Origin: Phyto melanocephala
Lineage: Eukaryota > Arthropoda > Insecta > Diptera > Rhinophoridae
DNA length: 64,000 nt
Assembly (NCBI GenBank): GCA_941918925.1
Contig: OW799233.1
Location: 111,783,833 to 111,847,832 of the forward strand
Direction of reading: 5' to 3'
Shown here: positions 11,701-22,316 of the stretch, one piece after another
Layout: every line of letters begins with the position of its first letter
Position numbering within the stretch: the stretch's first letter is position 1
Made by a program: the position numbers and the translations under genes
Notes under the pieces: generated by a model
The model's database searches: none
Told to the model about the DNA's origin: nothing
What the model saw: only the letters and a program-made list of their open reading frames with translations

Positions 11701-14401
11701 TGATAAATGTGAATAATATTGTATGGTTTCTCCTAACCTACAACCAACTAAAAACTCTCAAAACAGCTGTTACAGAGAACAGTATTGTCAGGATAAAAAA
11801 ACCACTCGCTACAAAATAAAACTAGAGAATATTAAAAACATAGTTGAGGCCTGCAATTTTGTTATAAAAATAATATCTTAAAAATATACTATTGACGAGA
11901 CTTTAAAGTTCGTGCAAGACAATATGTTTTGAGTCTTAATCATCAAGTGGTAAGTAAAACACGGTAGGTGTATGTGTATGTATATAAATATAACAATGTG
12001 TGATATGTATTGTTGAAATTAATTATAATAACTATAATTGTTGTTTGGAATGTCCATTAGTTGGTATCTGTAATAACATATGTTTAATGCTTTTTGAAAT
12101 ATTTATTGAAATGATAATTGACTTCTAAAGCAAAAGCTAAAACAGAATATATGAAAACTATTTAATATGCAATATAAATTATATCTTAAAACATGGAATA
12201 TTTAGATTGGTGGTGAGAAAAAGTTGATTAATATTTAAATAATCAATAATAAAGTATTGGAAACTCCCAGAAAAATATTTGTTTAATAATAAGTTTTAAA
12301 TACCTATTGAAACTTGAACATTTATTTGAGCATGTAAAGCATAAGGGTAACTTTAATGGCAATGAGGAGAATTTTTTTTATAAATTTCTAATAATTTATT
12401 ATGACATCCGAAACGTACAAAACTTCTGCAAGCTTTGTGCAAAAAACACTTCCATTCATATTACATATGTATGTGAAAAATTCCCTTGCCCCTTACTAAT
12501 ATCTAAATATTTATAATTATTTTATAGTTTGTTTATAAACAATATGTGTCAACGGCATACAGTCTTGTCCAAACATCACATAACTTTGGTCCATTTAAGG
12601 AGTTAACGGCCATATTAATGTATATTTGTATGTATGTTATATATAAAACTAAAGTCGATGTGAGAGAGTGTTGCTATGGTCAGTTTATTTATGTTTATAG
12701 TTATTAAACTCATGCTTTATAAAATGCAAAAACACAATACAATACACAATGTAAAATTGTGTGAATGCGTACACATACTCGAAATATAGTGAAAAACGGA
12801 CATGTTTATAAGTATGTGATTAAATTTTATCCGATAGTTCTGGAACGAGAAAAATTAATAGAATAATAAACGGAATAATAAATGGAATAATAAATGGAAT
12901 AATATTTATTTTTATTTTCATCTTTTTACGAAGATTATCTTTAAATGTGTTTAGTGAAAGAATATAGAACATGCTTTTTATATGAAAATATAAAAAGTTT
13001 TCTGTGAAGCATTTTTTATCTTTAAATTTAAATAAAACTTTAAATTAAATAAAGTATGTGCGGGATATTATAAAACGGGATTAAAGCGCACTATCTCGGT
13101 GGCCACTGCAATTTTATTTGAGATGACCATGCTCTTAAATCATTTGTACAAAATTCTCAATATGATATGAATTGTTTGACACGTAGCGTCATCCTGTGGA
13201 TCGTGTTCATTTTATCTAATTTATATTCAATTCTACTTGATTAACAAAGACGTGTAGAACTTAAAGGGAATAGGCTGGTCAATGGCATTGTTAAATATGA
13301 CGATAACGTCACCAGCCCAAACAATGAATTTTCTCTATCGATTGTTTGCTTTGGATCTCATGTGAATTGATGCTATCTGCCGGAATTTAATAATTTTATT
13401 AGTTAACGTACCTATTCATCCAGAAATTAGTCTCCGGGTAGAAGAACATTTTTTTGGCAAATAGGGTGGGCTTGCAACTTCCTTAGAACCTATCCAGAAA
13501 ATATATGTTGTTATCTTTTATCGTTCTTTATAGCTCCTAATGAGGACTCATTTTTTTTCTGTTACACTTCATACCACGAAGCAAAAGTGGCCTAGATCTA
13601 GCTGATGCAATACCGAAATCTTGTGACCCATGTAAAACTGACTGGCTCCGACTTTTTTGCGAACAGAAGCGATATTCGAACAGATTTTGCTATTCATTGT
13701 TGTACGGGTGTTCGTTCATTGCCTAATGGGCAAGTGAACTTAAAATTGTTTTCTCGATAGGACACTTATAGGCGAAGATTAAAAAATGTATTAAAAATTC
13801 TCAAAAAATAAAAAGTCAATCTAATAAAAAGGTAAGAAATTAATCAACCAAAAAAGCCAATCAGCAAAACGTTGTCCTGACGTTGATAAAGGTATTGTTC
13901 CAATATTGTCCTAACATCGAAATGATAATGCCAAAAGTGCATTTTGCGGCTTTGAGATCAAAGATAAAATCATTAAAATTTAATTTCAAAAACATGCAAA
14001 AAAACAAGGTATAATTAAAAAAATATAAGGTAACAATTTTTAACGACTTAGAAAATAATCTTTAATATGCTTAAAGCGTTTATTGATTGGTCAGAAAGTC
14101 TATTTCTGATTTTATTAACAAATTGCCCTGTCACAGAAAACACTCGTTTACTTCATATCGAAGTTGGATGAATAGTTAAAAGTGCATTTAACAAATATAC
14201 AATATTTCGAGTTTTTTTACCACTTCCCTGAAAAAATTTTAACTCTTTCTTTAGAAGTTATGAAGCATTGGTAACGTGGGCTGAGTTTCTTTTTTTAATT
14301 TTTTAACACATTACCTCAAAAAGTATATCGAATTTATTTTAAAAATATTTTTAATTCTAAAGTTAAAAAAACCCTTAAAGAAAACATTTTTATGAAAAAG
14401 A
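11701..14401. other. AT-rich stretch without recognisable gene
   Basis: Nothing coding was recognised. A short tandem repeat of a 12-bp unit AATAATAAATGG (about four copies) lies at about 12857-12905. Confidence 0.45.
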
Positions 14402-14405
14402 AATG

Positions 14406-16301
14406 TGTACTGCTCGTGTTGACGAGGCATTGGCACCACGGACATTTAAATACACCCCTGTAGCATAGAATGGGACAGCGTTACCAGACGACGATAAAAA
14501 GGAAAACAGTCTTCCCTATCTACGAGAAGGTACGACTCGTATCAACCATGGGAAAAAGATGGCCGGTGATTAAATTAAAGTAACCATGTAAAGCAACATG
14601 GCCGAGTTCCGGCCTTTCCAATTCGAGACGTCGACCGGCAAACACTACTGCGGAACAAAAGTTTTAGCAATAATCAGGCATCCACCACACACACAAAGTT
14701 CAGCCAACAATTAAGCAACAGTCATCGTCCATAGTACCAGTCATCCATCATATATACAAGGTTTCATCTCTCATTCAAGCAAAAGTTTTAGCAATAATCA
14801 GGCATCTACCACACACACAAAGTTCAGCCAACAATTAAGCAGCAGTCATCGTCCATAGTACCAGTTATTCAAGCAATAGTTCGACAACTACCAGTCATCC
14901 ATCATACATGCAAAGTCAGTCATCAACCATAGTACCAGTCATTCAAGCAATTACCAGGCATCCAGCATACCTACAAAGTCAGACGTAAATTAAGCAACAG
15001 TCACCGTCCAGCACTAGTCAACAGTCCGTCAAACTAACATCAGACATCATCCAGGAAAATAAATTAACCTTCCCCAGACACATAATCATACATCGCATAA
15101 GATAAGTATAAATTAGTTAGTGATACCCTATTGTTTGGCCATTTTGCTGCACTCAGTGCAACTAGTCTCGAAAGGGAAAGCGAGTATAAGTTTCGACAGA
15201 TATTTAATTTTACCATGGCCGTTTTGGGCGGTCGCCAGGGTAGTGCCAAGCAGCAGGCAATCGGCTATGGTTGGGCCTACTAAAACCCCAACACATAGAT
15301 CGGATGCTGTTGTTTTAGCGACCCTGGCACGGAATAAAGTAGCCATAGAGCTCGCTCGATTTGGAGCAAATCAATAGCCCAGTAAACTTAAAATTGTTCA
15401 AGAAGATAAGTAATTTTTATATTTGCCCACCACAATGACCTATCATTGCATACAATTCTAAACTTAAAGTAAATCAGAATATTAATAAATAAGTGAAATC
15501 TTTCGAAAGTTAAAATCAATATTTGTTTGCCACTTCTCTAAGTTGAGCTAATACGCTAGACAGCGGGTGTACACCGAGTATAATTAGATGAGTAGTACAC
15601 ATTAGACTCACATAAACGTTGCTAAATTAATCAATGCCGTATCCAGCCAACAAAATTTTCTTTAAATTAACTTAATGTATCCATTTTGCAATTTATAGTT
15701 TTAAGCTTTCCTACATGAATATTAACAGGAAACTAATTAACCTAAGAAAATTGAAATATGAAATAAATAAAATATATATGTAACAAAGAAAAAGATAAAT
15801 ACAAGAAAACTTTATCCGTAGCCTATCTAAAATTAAGACAATAATTGGAAGAATATACTTAAACTGAATTATTATAAAGAGCTCGTTCGAACGTAGGACT
15901 CAAATTTAAATTAATCATTTCACATTTAGAAAGATAATAAAGAGAGATGTTACTAACAATTGAATTGTAAAACGAAATGAATTGTCCATAAGTTAAAGAA
16001 ATAGTCCAAAGGTAAGATATTGGATTGGTGAAGCAAATATGGGGTAGCCTTAAAGCAAGCTACCATGGTACAGGGGAGGGTAGCAGTAGCCGTTGCCAAC
16101 TGGAAGCTACTATAGAAGTTTCGGTTCATCACAATCACACTGGTACACTCAAGTATTAGTCATGTTAAAGCAGGTTCATCTCTGAGACGTACCTCCGCCA
16201 TTTGCCCGCGAGTCCTAGCCGTGCCCAAAGAACAAAGTTATCAGTGTGTTGGAGATGGAAACTGCTGGAACGAAGGGGTTAGCCCTTTTGTAAACATGAC
16301 A
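14406..16301 (+). repeat. 5' LTR (1896 bp)
   Basis: Begins TGTACTGCTCG and ends CATGACA. It matches 22317-24212 at a constant offset of 7911 with no difference seen. At nearly 1.9 kb it is long for an insect Ty3/gypsy LTR. The small open frames inside show no protein features and are probably chance. Confidence 0.92.
14657..15040. repeat. Tandem repeats inside the LTR
   Basis: GTTTTAGCAATAATCAGGCA begins at 14661 and again at 14785 (period 124), followed by the shared CACACACACAAAGTTCAGCC and CAGTCATCGTCCATAGTACC. A third, more diverged unit follows to about 15040. The same array recurs in the 3' LTR at +7911. Such repeats in U3 often carry enhancer sites, which is inference here. Confidence 0.75.
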
Positions 16302-16309
16302 AATTAATA

Positions 16310-16327
16310 TGGCGCCCAACGTGGGGC
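16310..16327 (+). other. Primer binding site, tRNA-Lys(CUU) type
   Basis: TGGCGCCCAACGTGGGGC is complementary over 18 nt to the 3' end of fly tRNA-Lys(CUU) as I know it. It lies 8 nt after the 5' LTR. Confidence 0.85.
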
Positions 16328-17360
16328 ACGAATAGCATAGGCCAAACTTCCTCTCAGGGGAAAATACGTGTTGGCCAGGGCTAATGGTTTTCCTAACGTT
16401 CGTTTGAGTGCCAGAGAATGGAAGGTTTTGAGCGAATATGAATGACAACTTGAGTAAGTCACGTCTGTAGGCAATCCATACGGGGCGTATGCGACTATGG
16501 CTGATCATTCGCAAGGGCAAGCAACTATTTGTTTCGTAGGTCAGTGGTCGATCAGGAAGGTCCAGGTAAAGGTAGTGAACGCTTCTACGCCTGTTTGCGC
16601 CTGAGGTTATCACTGTTAGACTCGTTTCCGTCATTCTCTGGTAGTTAACGTACTTATTGGTAATACAGATGAACCAAAACTTTTAAATTATGCAAACACC
16701 AATCCAAAATTTTACCGGACTAGAAAACAGATTATTAATATTTAGCTAAGGAAAGTGAATAACAAAATTATAATCTTAACAATTATTTTATAAACATACT
16801 TACCAAATCAAGGCAAAAGTATATAACCATAGATAAATTAACCATAATATAAGACAGCGAAAATTTAAAAAAAATTTTCGGGATAGGAAATTTCTTCAAT
16901 TGAAATTTAAATTCAAGTAAATAAGAGAGTTGTGTGAGACAAATATTCGAAACCCCAGCTTAACAAAGGCCGAAGTGGCGCAGATGTTAGTACATTAAAG
17001 TATTTTATTAACAGATTTATAAACCTTTTTTTGTTTTGTAATGATAGGAAAACAGAGTATGTAGATGAATATTTAGGGAAAAAACTGAGCTTAACAAAAT
17101 GTCTTTTAAATTTTCTTATATGAAATTTTTTTTGAATAAAATAGAAACAAAGATTTATAAACCCTCATGAATAAAAGGGTAAATTCCACGGTTTTAATAA
17201 TCACTGACAACCATACACGTTGGTTTTATCGCGTGGTACTCGTTTAGGCCCAAATTTAATTTCAACGTTAGGAAAGCGTCGTTCTTCTTGATACGCCGAA
17301 GGCCTCGTTTGATCACAGACGATATCGCGACTAGGCATCGGTCCATCACGCAATACGGAA
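16328..17360 (+). other. Untranslated leader before gag
   Basis: About 1 kb between the primer site and the gag ATG. Packaging and translation-entry signals would be expected here; none can be named from the sequence. Frames on the minus strand (16215-16634, 17201-17500) are not protein-like. Confidence 0.5.
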
Positions 17361-18914
17361 ATGGTGGGAACTCGTTCCACTAATAGAACATATCCGCCAG
17401 AATCGGCGGCTACGACAACATCTCTGACGACCACGACAAACACGATATCGCAATCGAAAGGTACTGGAGCTATACCTAAGCTATCGGAGGCCAGGGTCAT
17501 GGAACCCGATACAGAGGCGCATGAGGCGATAGAAGCTAGTGGAGAAAGCTTCTCCAGTCACAGCACCATTATAACACCACCATATAGCAGCATTAGCGCA
17601 CGAGGGGTAATCGCTGCATACCGCCAGGCTGATGTCCCCTTAAGACCCGTGAGCCGAGGGGCTCACCAAATTCCGCTACAAGAGAATAAAACATTAACCC
17701 AGCGAGACCTCCGAAATTTCGAAGACAGGTTGATGAATATAATTCCCCGACTAATGCAACAAAATATAACTGCACCAGCTGCCCCAACGCAACAACGTCA
17801 AAACACCTTGAATCATAGAAACAACTACTCATTACCGGATACGTCACAACCACCACCGGCCATATCGAACAATGGCCATCATCTTCGAACGTTTCCCAAT
17901 AATACCCAGCCGCCACTTGACTTTCAAAATAACGCACAACAGCCACCCAATCGTTTAGCTCACAACGGATTTATTTGTAACCACAATAGTCAGATTAACC
18001 ACAACGGGTTCAATCCCAGCGAGAACAACATGAGGCAAAAAGATGATTACGTCAATGGGGGGTATCCACAGCTGAACCGAGATTTTCCAGACCGAGCTCA
18101 CTCACTGGAACATCCCGTCTTACAAAGTCCGCAGTCACAGGGCCCTGGTGTCAGAATCGACAAGTGGGGGATTACTTTCGATGGCACTAACAAGACGACT
18201 AGCATCGAAGACTTCGTTTTTAGAGTGGAGACCTTACAAGCAGATTTTGGATGTGATTGGAAAGAGGTACTACGCTCATTCCACCATCTATTAAGCGGTC
18301 CCGCACGAGATTGGTTTTGGGACCATAGGCGTTTCAACGATATTACAAGATGGAGAGATCTAAAGGCCTCACTAATTGCTCAATTTCAAAGGTACGACAG
18401 CGACTTCGACATACAAAGGAAAATTTTAGACCGAAGACAACAGAGCGGAGAGTCTTTCGACGAATTTTACAATGCTGTAATTAAACTTCGTAATCAGTTG
18501 AGGAGTCCTATCGGGGAAAGGGACTTAGTGGGCATAATGCGAGGGAATCTAAAGACCTCCATGGCTCAACTTCTATTTTCTGTCCAGGTTAACGGGTTAG
18601 CTCACTTCGTCAAGGAATGTAGAAGAGCCGAAAATTTATTAAACAGCCACAGACAATATATCAGTAGGGGCCCCGTGCGAAATATACATGAACTCGAGCA
18701 CACGCTAGAAGAATCAGAGGACCCGGTCGAATTGGACGCTTTATCGACAAATAAAAAACTGATTTGCTGGAACTGCCAGATGGAAGGACACACATTTTTC
18801 GACTGTCCAGAAGATAAAAGGCGATTGTTTTGCTACAAGTGTGGGTTGGTGGACACTGTCACACCTCGTTGCCCAGTGTGCCAGGGAAACCGACGGAAGA
18901 ACGCGACTCGGTAG
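17361..18914 (+). CDS. gag: Gag polyprotein of the Ty3/gypsy element
   Basis: A 517-residue protein that would form the particle and package the element RNA. The N-terminal half is rich in Asn, Gln and Pro. Residues about 265-400 look like the retrotransposon gag (capsid) domain, with GPARDWFWDH, WRDLKASLIAQFQ and SGESFDEFYNAVIKLRNQL. Near the C terminus a CCHC zinc knuckle CWNCQMEGHTFFDC (residues 469-482) is followed by a second Cys cluster, CYKC...RCPVC, that lacks the usual His. The ATG at 17361 is the first in this frame after the leader and gives a plausible gag length. It overlaps pol by 97 nt (18818-18914), with pol in the -1 frame; the slippery heptamer is 22 nt before the gag stop. 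The frame is intact. Confidence 0.9.
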   Translation: MVGTRSTNRTYPPESAATTTSLTTTTNTISQSKGTGAIPKLSEARVMEPDTEAHEAIEASGESFSSHSTIITPPYSSISARGVIAAYRQADVPLRPVSRGAHQIPLQENKTLTQRDLRNFEDRLMNIIPRLMQQNITAPAAPTQQRQNTLNHRNNYSLPDTSQPPPAISNNGHHLRTFPNNTQPPLDFQNNAQQPPNRLAHNGFICNHNSQINHNGFNPSENNMRQKDDYVNGGYPQLNRDFPDRAHSLEHPVLQSPQSQGPGVRIDKWGITFDGTNKTTSIEDFVFRVETLQADFGCDWKEVLRSFHHLLSGPARDWFWDHRRFNDITRWRDLKASLIAQFQRYDSDFDIQRKILDRRQQSGESFDEFYNAVIKLRNQLRSPIGERDLVGIMRGNLKTSMAQLLFSVQVNGLAHFVKECRRAENLLNSHRQYISRGPVRNIHELEHTLEESEDPVELDALSTNKKLICWNCQMEGHTFFDCPEDKRRLFCYKCGLVDTVTPRCPVCQGNRRKNATR

Positions 18915-21900
18915 GGGGTAGAAGCGCGTTCGTAGGCACCACACCCCAAACAATAACATTAAAACCAATAGAAGAAAAGACGACTGGGGAAACTTCTGAG
19001 GACGACGTTAAATTTAATAACATTGATGGTAACCGGCACATCATACCATTACACCTAAGAGTCAAAAACTATGCTGCAGCCAGGGAGAGAATATTCGGTC
19101 CATTGAAGCGCGTTCTAAAAGCCCGAAACAGGTATCAGGTAAGAAAACAAACAAGATTTGAAATTGCAGCAGCCAGCATTTACGAAGGTCCGGACTCGCG
19201 CATATATTCAACTATAGAAATAAACGGCTGCCAAATAGAAGGTCTACTGGACAGTGGGGCCACCGTAACCTGCCTGGGCAAAAACTGTTTGGACATCGTC
19301 GAGAAGGCCCAATTAATCATCTACCCATTCCAATCGCAAATACGCACAGCAGACGGCAGACTCAATGAAATCATCGGTCGCGTTAGGGCTAACATTACGT
19401 TCAATAAAGTGACCAAAACAGTAGATTTCTTTTTAGTACCAACCCTCAAAATGTCACTGTTCCTCGGGTTAGATTTTATGAGGAAATTCAATTTGCTTCG
19501 GTTCGAAATCAACGCATTGTCGACGCAAGGAATTAACACTGAAGAGGACGGTGATAGTCAATTTCCACGCTTTCATATATTAAACAGTCAACAACAACGC
19601 CGACTAGAAGAGGTGATTGAAACATTTCCCTGTTTTACCAAAAAGGGACTCGGTAAGACCTCGTTAGAGACTCATCACATAGATACTGGCAATGCAGTGC
19701 CAGTTAAAGAAAAACATTATCCAGTTTCACCACCGGTTCAGAAACTGATGTATGGAGAACTGGATAGGATGCTGTCATTGGGAGTCATTGAGCCGAGCGA
19801 AAGTCCGTGGAACAATAGGGTTGCGTTCGTGCAAAAGGGTGAAAAGGTCAGAATATGCCTTGATGCACGCCGGCTCAATGAGCTGACCGTAAAGGACGCA
19901 TATCCGCTTCCCCACATCGAGGGACTGTTAAGTAGACTAGGCGATACACACTACATTTCCAGTATTGATTTGAAAGACGCATTTTGGCAGATCCCACTAG
20001 AAGGAACGAGCCGCGGGAAGACAGCTTTTACGGTGCCTGGAAGGCCGTTGTACCATTTTACGGTGATGCCGTTTGGCCTATGCAACGCGGCGCAGAGGCT
20101 GTGCCGTCTAATGGACAAAGTAATCCCGGCACGCTTAAGGGAGAAAGTATTTGTCTATTTGGACGATCTTCTAGTGGTATCACCAGAATTTGAGGAGCAT
20201 TTGGCCACTCTCGCCGAGGTAGCACTTTGTCTTGACAAAGCGAAGTTAACCATAAATGTTGGCAAGTCAAAGTTCGGCTGTAAAGAACTGAAGTATTTAG
20301 GCTATATCGTGGGAGAAGGAAAGCTAAAGCCTGATCCGGAGAAAATACAAGCCATCCTTAATCTTAAATACCCCACGACACCTAGGCATGTACGCAGTTT
20401 TATGGGTACGACTGGATGGTACCGTCGTTTTATCTTGGAATACGCTACAATTACAGCACCAATCACGGAAACCCTAAAAAAAGGCAGTAAATTCAGTTTT
20501 ACGGACGAGGCCAGGAAGGCGTTCGACAAATTAAAGGAAAAATTAACAGCCAGCCCTGTATTTACTCATCCCGACTTTAATCGAATCTTTTTTATACAAT
20601 GCGATGCATCGGACGTGGGAATGGGCGCCGTACTTTTCCAAGAGGATGAAGAAGGAGAACACCCGATAGCGTATTTTTCGAAGAAATTCTCAACGGCCCA
20701 AAAGAATTACTCGGTCACCGAAAGGGAATGCTTAGCGGTAGTATCAGCGGTCAAACGCTTTAGACCATATATAGAACTGATGGAATTTGTCATAATAACG
20801 GATCATTCAAGTTTAAAGTGGCTCATGACGCAGAGGGACTTAAGTGGTCGTCTCGCTCGGTGGAGCTTACAACTGCAGTCCTTTTCATTTACGATTAAGC
20901 ACCGAAAAGGGTCACAGAACATAGTACCAGATACTCTGTCTAGGTATGCAGTGGACGGGCTAGAGGAAGACGAGCCGAAGCCAACACTAGATTTATCAGC
21001 ACAAGAATTTCAAGAAGAGGAGTATATAACGTTACGAGAGAGTGTCATAAAGAATAAAGATAGTTTACCAGACCTCAAGGTAGTAGGTGACAAGGTTTAT
21101 AAAAGAACACATTTTTCCGATGGGAATATAGCGAGAGAGGAGCACACGTGGAAGTTATGGGTCCCAGCAGCACTCACCAGTAGGGTTATAACTCAAGCGC
21201 ACGAATACCCAACCGCCTCTCACGGGGGCGTAGGAAAAACGATTAGACGCGTCCGTGAATGGTACTACTGGCCACATATGAACGTACAAATTAGCGAGTA
21301 TATAACCCAGTGCGAGGTATGTAAGGAAAATAAACCAGCCAATAGAATATTGAGACCTCCTATGGGCAAGGAACCAGAGGCGGGTAGACCGTTCCAACGC
21401 GTGTATATAGATTTCCTCGGACCATATGTTAGATCGAAAAGAGGCAACAGTTTCATATTTATTGTTCTGGATTACTTCTCCAAGTTTGTGCTGCTCAAGG
21501 CCATGGCAAAGGCAAATACTCGTAACGTCATAAGTTTCCTGATAGAAGAAGTATTTTATAAATTCGGGTGTCCGGAAACAATCGTGTCAGATAACGGACA
21601 GCAGTTTATAAGCAAAGACTTTGCGGCAATGACCAACAGTTTTGGAATAAACCACATGCGCACGGCAAACTACGCACCGCAAGCGAATGCAGCCGAACGA
21701 GTGAACCAGTCAATACTGGCAGCGATCCGGTCGTATTTGAAGGAAGATCAAAGTGAATGGGATCTACACCTGTGCGAAATCGAATGCGCACTACGGTCAG
21801 CGGTACACACGGCAACTGGAGTCACACCTTATTTCGCCCTATTTGGCACAAACATGATAACACACGCATCAGCGTATAAGCTAGCTCGTCAACTAGATCT

Positions 21901-22228
21901 GATTGAGGACTCTGAGAACCGGATCGAGAACCGCAACGAATTCATGGAACTAGTAAGAGATAACATGCAAAAGAACCTACATAAGAGTTACGAGACAAAC
22001 GCCAAACGTTATAATTGCCGATGCAGACAAACTAAGTTTAGAGTAGGCCAGGAAATATTTCGACGAAACTTCCAGCTGTCAGACTTCGCCAAACAGCTCT
22101 CGGCCAAATTGTGTAAGCGCTTTGTAAAGTGTCGTATAGCCAAAACAGTTGGAAATAATTTGTATGAACTAGAGAACCTACAAGGTAAGCGGATAGGGAT
22201 ATATCACGCAAAGGATCTAAAAGCGTAA
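18818..22228 (+). CDS. pol: Pol polyprotein of the Ty3/gypsy element
   Basis: The frame is open from 18818 with no early ATG of its own, so it is expected as a Gag-Pol fusion by -1 frameshift. Counting from 18830 as residue 1: protease with LLDSGATVTCLG (Asp about 141); reverse transcriptase with FVYLDDLLV (YLDD about 443-446); RNase H with CDASDVGMGAV (Asp about 592) and ITDHSSLKWL; integrase with the HHCC zinc domain (His 791 to Cys 831) and catalytic Asp 861, Asp 921 and Glu 956. The last two have 34 residues between them, one fewer than the common D,D35E spacing. No chromodomain was recognised after the integrase core. The frame is uninterrupted and all catalytic residues are present, so the copy may be competent. 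The stop is at 22226-22228, followed closely by a hairpin and the 3' LTR. Confidence 0.92.
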   Translation, partial: KAIVLLQVWVGGHCHTSLPSVPGKPTEERDSVGGRSAFVGTTPQTITLKPIEEKTTGETSEDDVKFNNIDGNRHIIPLHLRVKNYAAARERIFGPLKRVLKARNRYQVRKQTRFEIAAASIYEGPDSRIYSTIEINGCQIEGLLDSGATVTCLGKNCLDIVEKAQLIIYPFQSQIRTADGRLNEIIGRVRANITFNKVTKTVDFFLVPTLKMSLFLGLDFMRKFNLLRFEINALSTQGINTEEDGDSQFPRFHILNSQQQRRLEEVIETFPCFTKKGLGKTSLETHHIDTGNAVPVKEKHYPVSPPVQKLMYGELDRMLSLGVIEPSESPWNNRVAFVQKGEKVRICLDARRLNELTVKDAYPLPHIEGLLSRLGDTHYISSIDLKDAFWQIPLEGTSRGKTAFTVPGRPLYHFTVMPFGLCNAAQRLCRLMDKVIPARLREKVFVYLDDLLVVSPEFEEHLATLAEVALCLDKAKLTINVGKSKFGCKELKYLGYIVGEGKLKPDPEKIQAILNLKYPTTPRHVRSFMGTTGWYRRFILEYATITAPITETLKKGSKFSFTDEARKAFDKLKEKLTASPVFTHPDFNRIFFIQCDASDVGMGAVLFQEDEEGEHPIAYFSKKFSTAQKNYSVTERECLAVVSAVKRFRPYIELMEFVIITDHSSLKWLMTQRDLSGRLARWSLQLQSFSFTIKHRKGSQNIVPDTLSRYAVDGLEEDEPKPTLDLSAQEFQEEEYITLRESVIKNKDSLPDLKVVGDKVYKRTHFSDGNIAREEHTWKLWVPAALTSRVITQAHEYPTASHGGVGKTIRRVREWYYWPHMNVQISEYITQCEVCKENKPANRILRPPMGKEPEAGRPFQRVYIDFLGPYVRSKRGNSFIFIVLDYFSKFVLLKAMAKANTRNVISFLIEEVFYKFGCPETIVSDNGQQFISKDFAAMTNSFGINHMRTANYAPQANAAERVNQSILAAIRSYLKEDQSEWDLHLCEIECALRSAVHTATGVTPYFALFGTNMITHASAYKLARQLDLIEDSENRIENRNEFMELVRDNMQKNLHKSYETNAKRYNCRCRQTKFRVGQEIFRRNFQLSDFAKQLSAKLCKRFVKCRIAKTVGNNLYELENLQGKRIGIYHAKDLKA
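18884..18947 (+). promoter_or_regulatory. Predicted -1 ribosomal frameshift signal (gag to pol)
   Basis: The heptamer G GGA AAC (18884-18890) is a canonical X XXY YYZ site in the gag frame, and slipping back one base enters pol. After an 8-nt spacer, GAACGCG (18899-18905) pairs perfectly with CGCGTTC (18925-18931). Within the 19-nt loop GGGGT (18915-18919) can pair with ACCCC (18943-18947), giving an H-type pseudoknot. The heptamer, spacer and stem are seen; the pseudoknot and its activity are inferred. Confidence 0.75.
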
Positions 22229-22246
22229 AAGTGGCGAGACTGACTC

Positions 22247-22298
22247 AGAAGTTTTTATCATATTAGCAACAGGAATTGCTAATATGATAAAAACTTCT
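22247..22298 (+). repeat. Perfect 23-bp inverted repeat between pol and the 3' LTR
   Basis: 22247-22269 is the exact reverse complement of 22276-22298, with the 6-nt loop CAGGAA. It lies 18 nt after the pol stop and 18 nt before the 3' LTR. In the element RNA it would form a strong hairpin. Perfect preservation in a young element suggests a role (RNA export, stability or 3' processing) or a very recent origin; both are inference. Confidence 0.9.
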
Positions 22299-22308
22299 CA
22301 GGCAAGTT

Positions 22309-22316
22309 AGGAGGTG
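22309..22316 (+). other. Weak polypurine tract
   Basis: AGGAGGTG lies directly before the 3' LTR, where plus-strand priming is expected. It is short and contains one T, so it is a modest match. Confidence 0.5.

Noticed and set aside
15064..15377. Open frames of 61, 85 and 72 codons inside the LTRs, repeated at +7911
   Set aside because: They are duplicated only because the LTRs are duplicated, overlap each other on both strands, and have no recognisable protein features.
22229..22316. Possible env gene after pol
   Set aside because: Only 88 bp separate the pol stop from the 3' LTR, holding a hairpin and a weak purine tract; there is no room for env.
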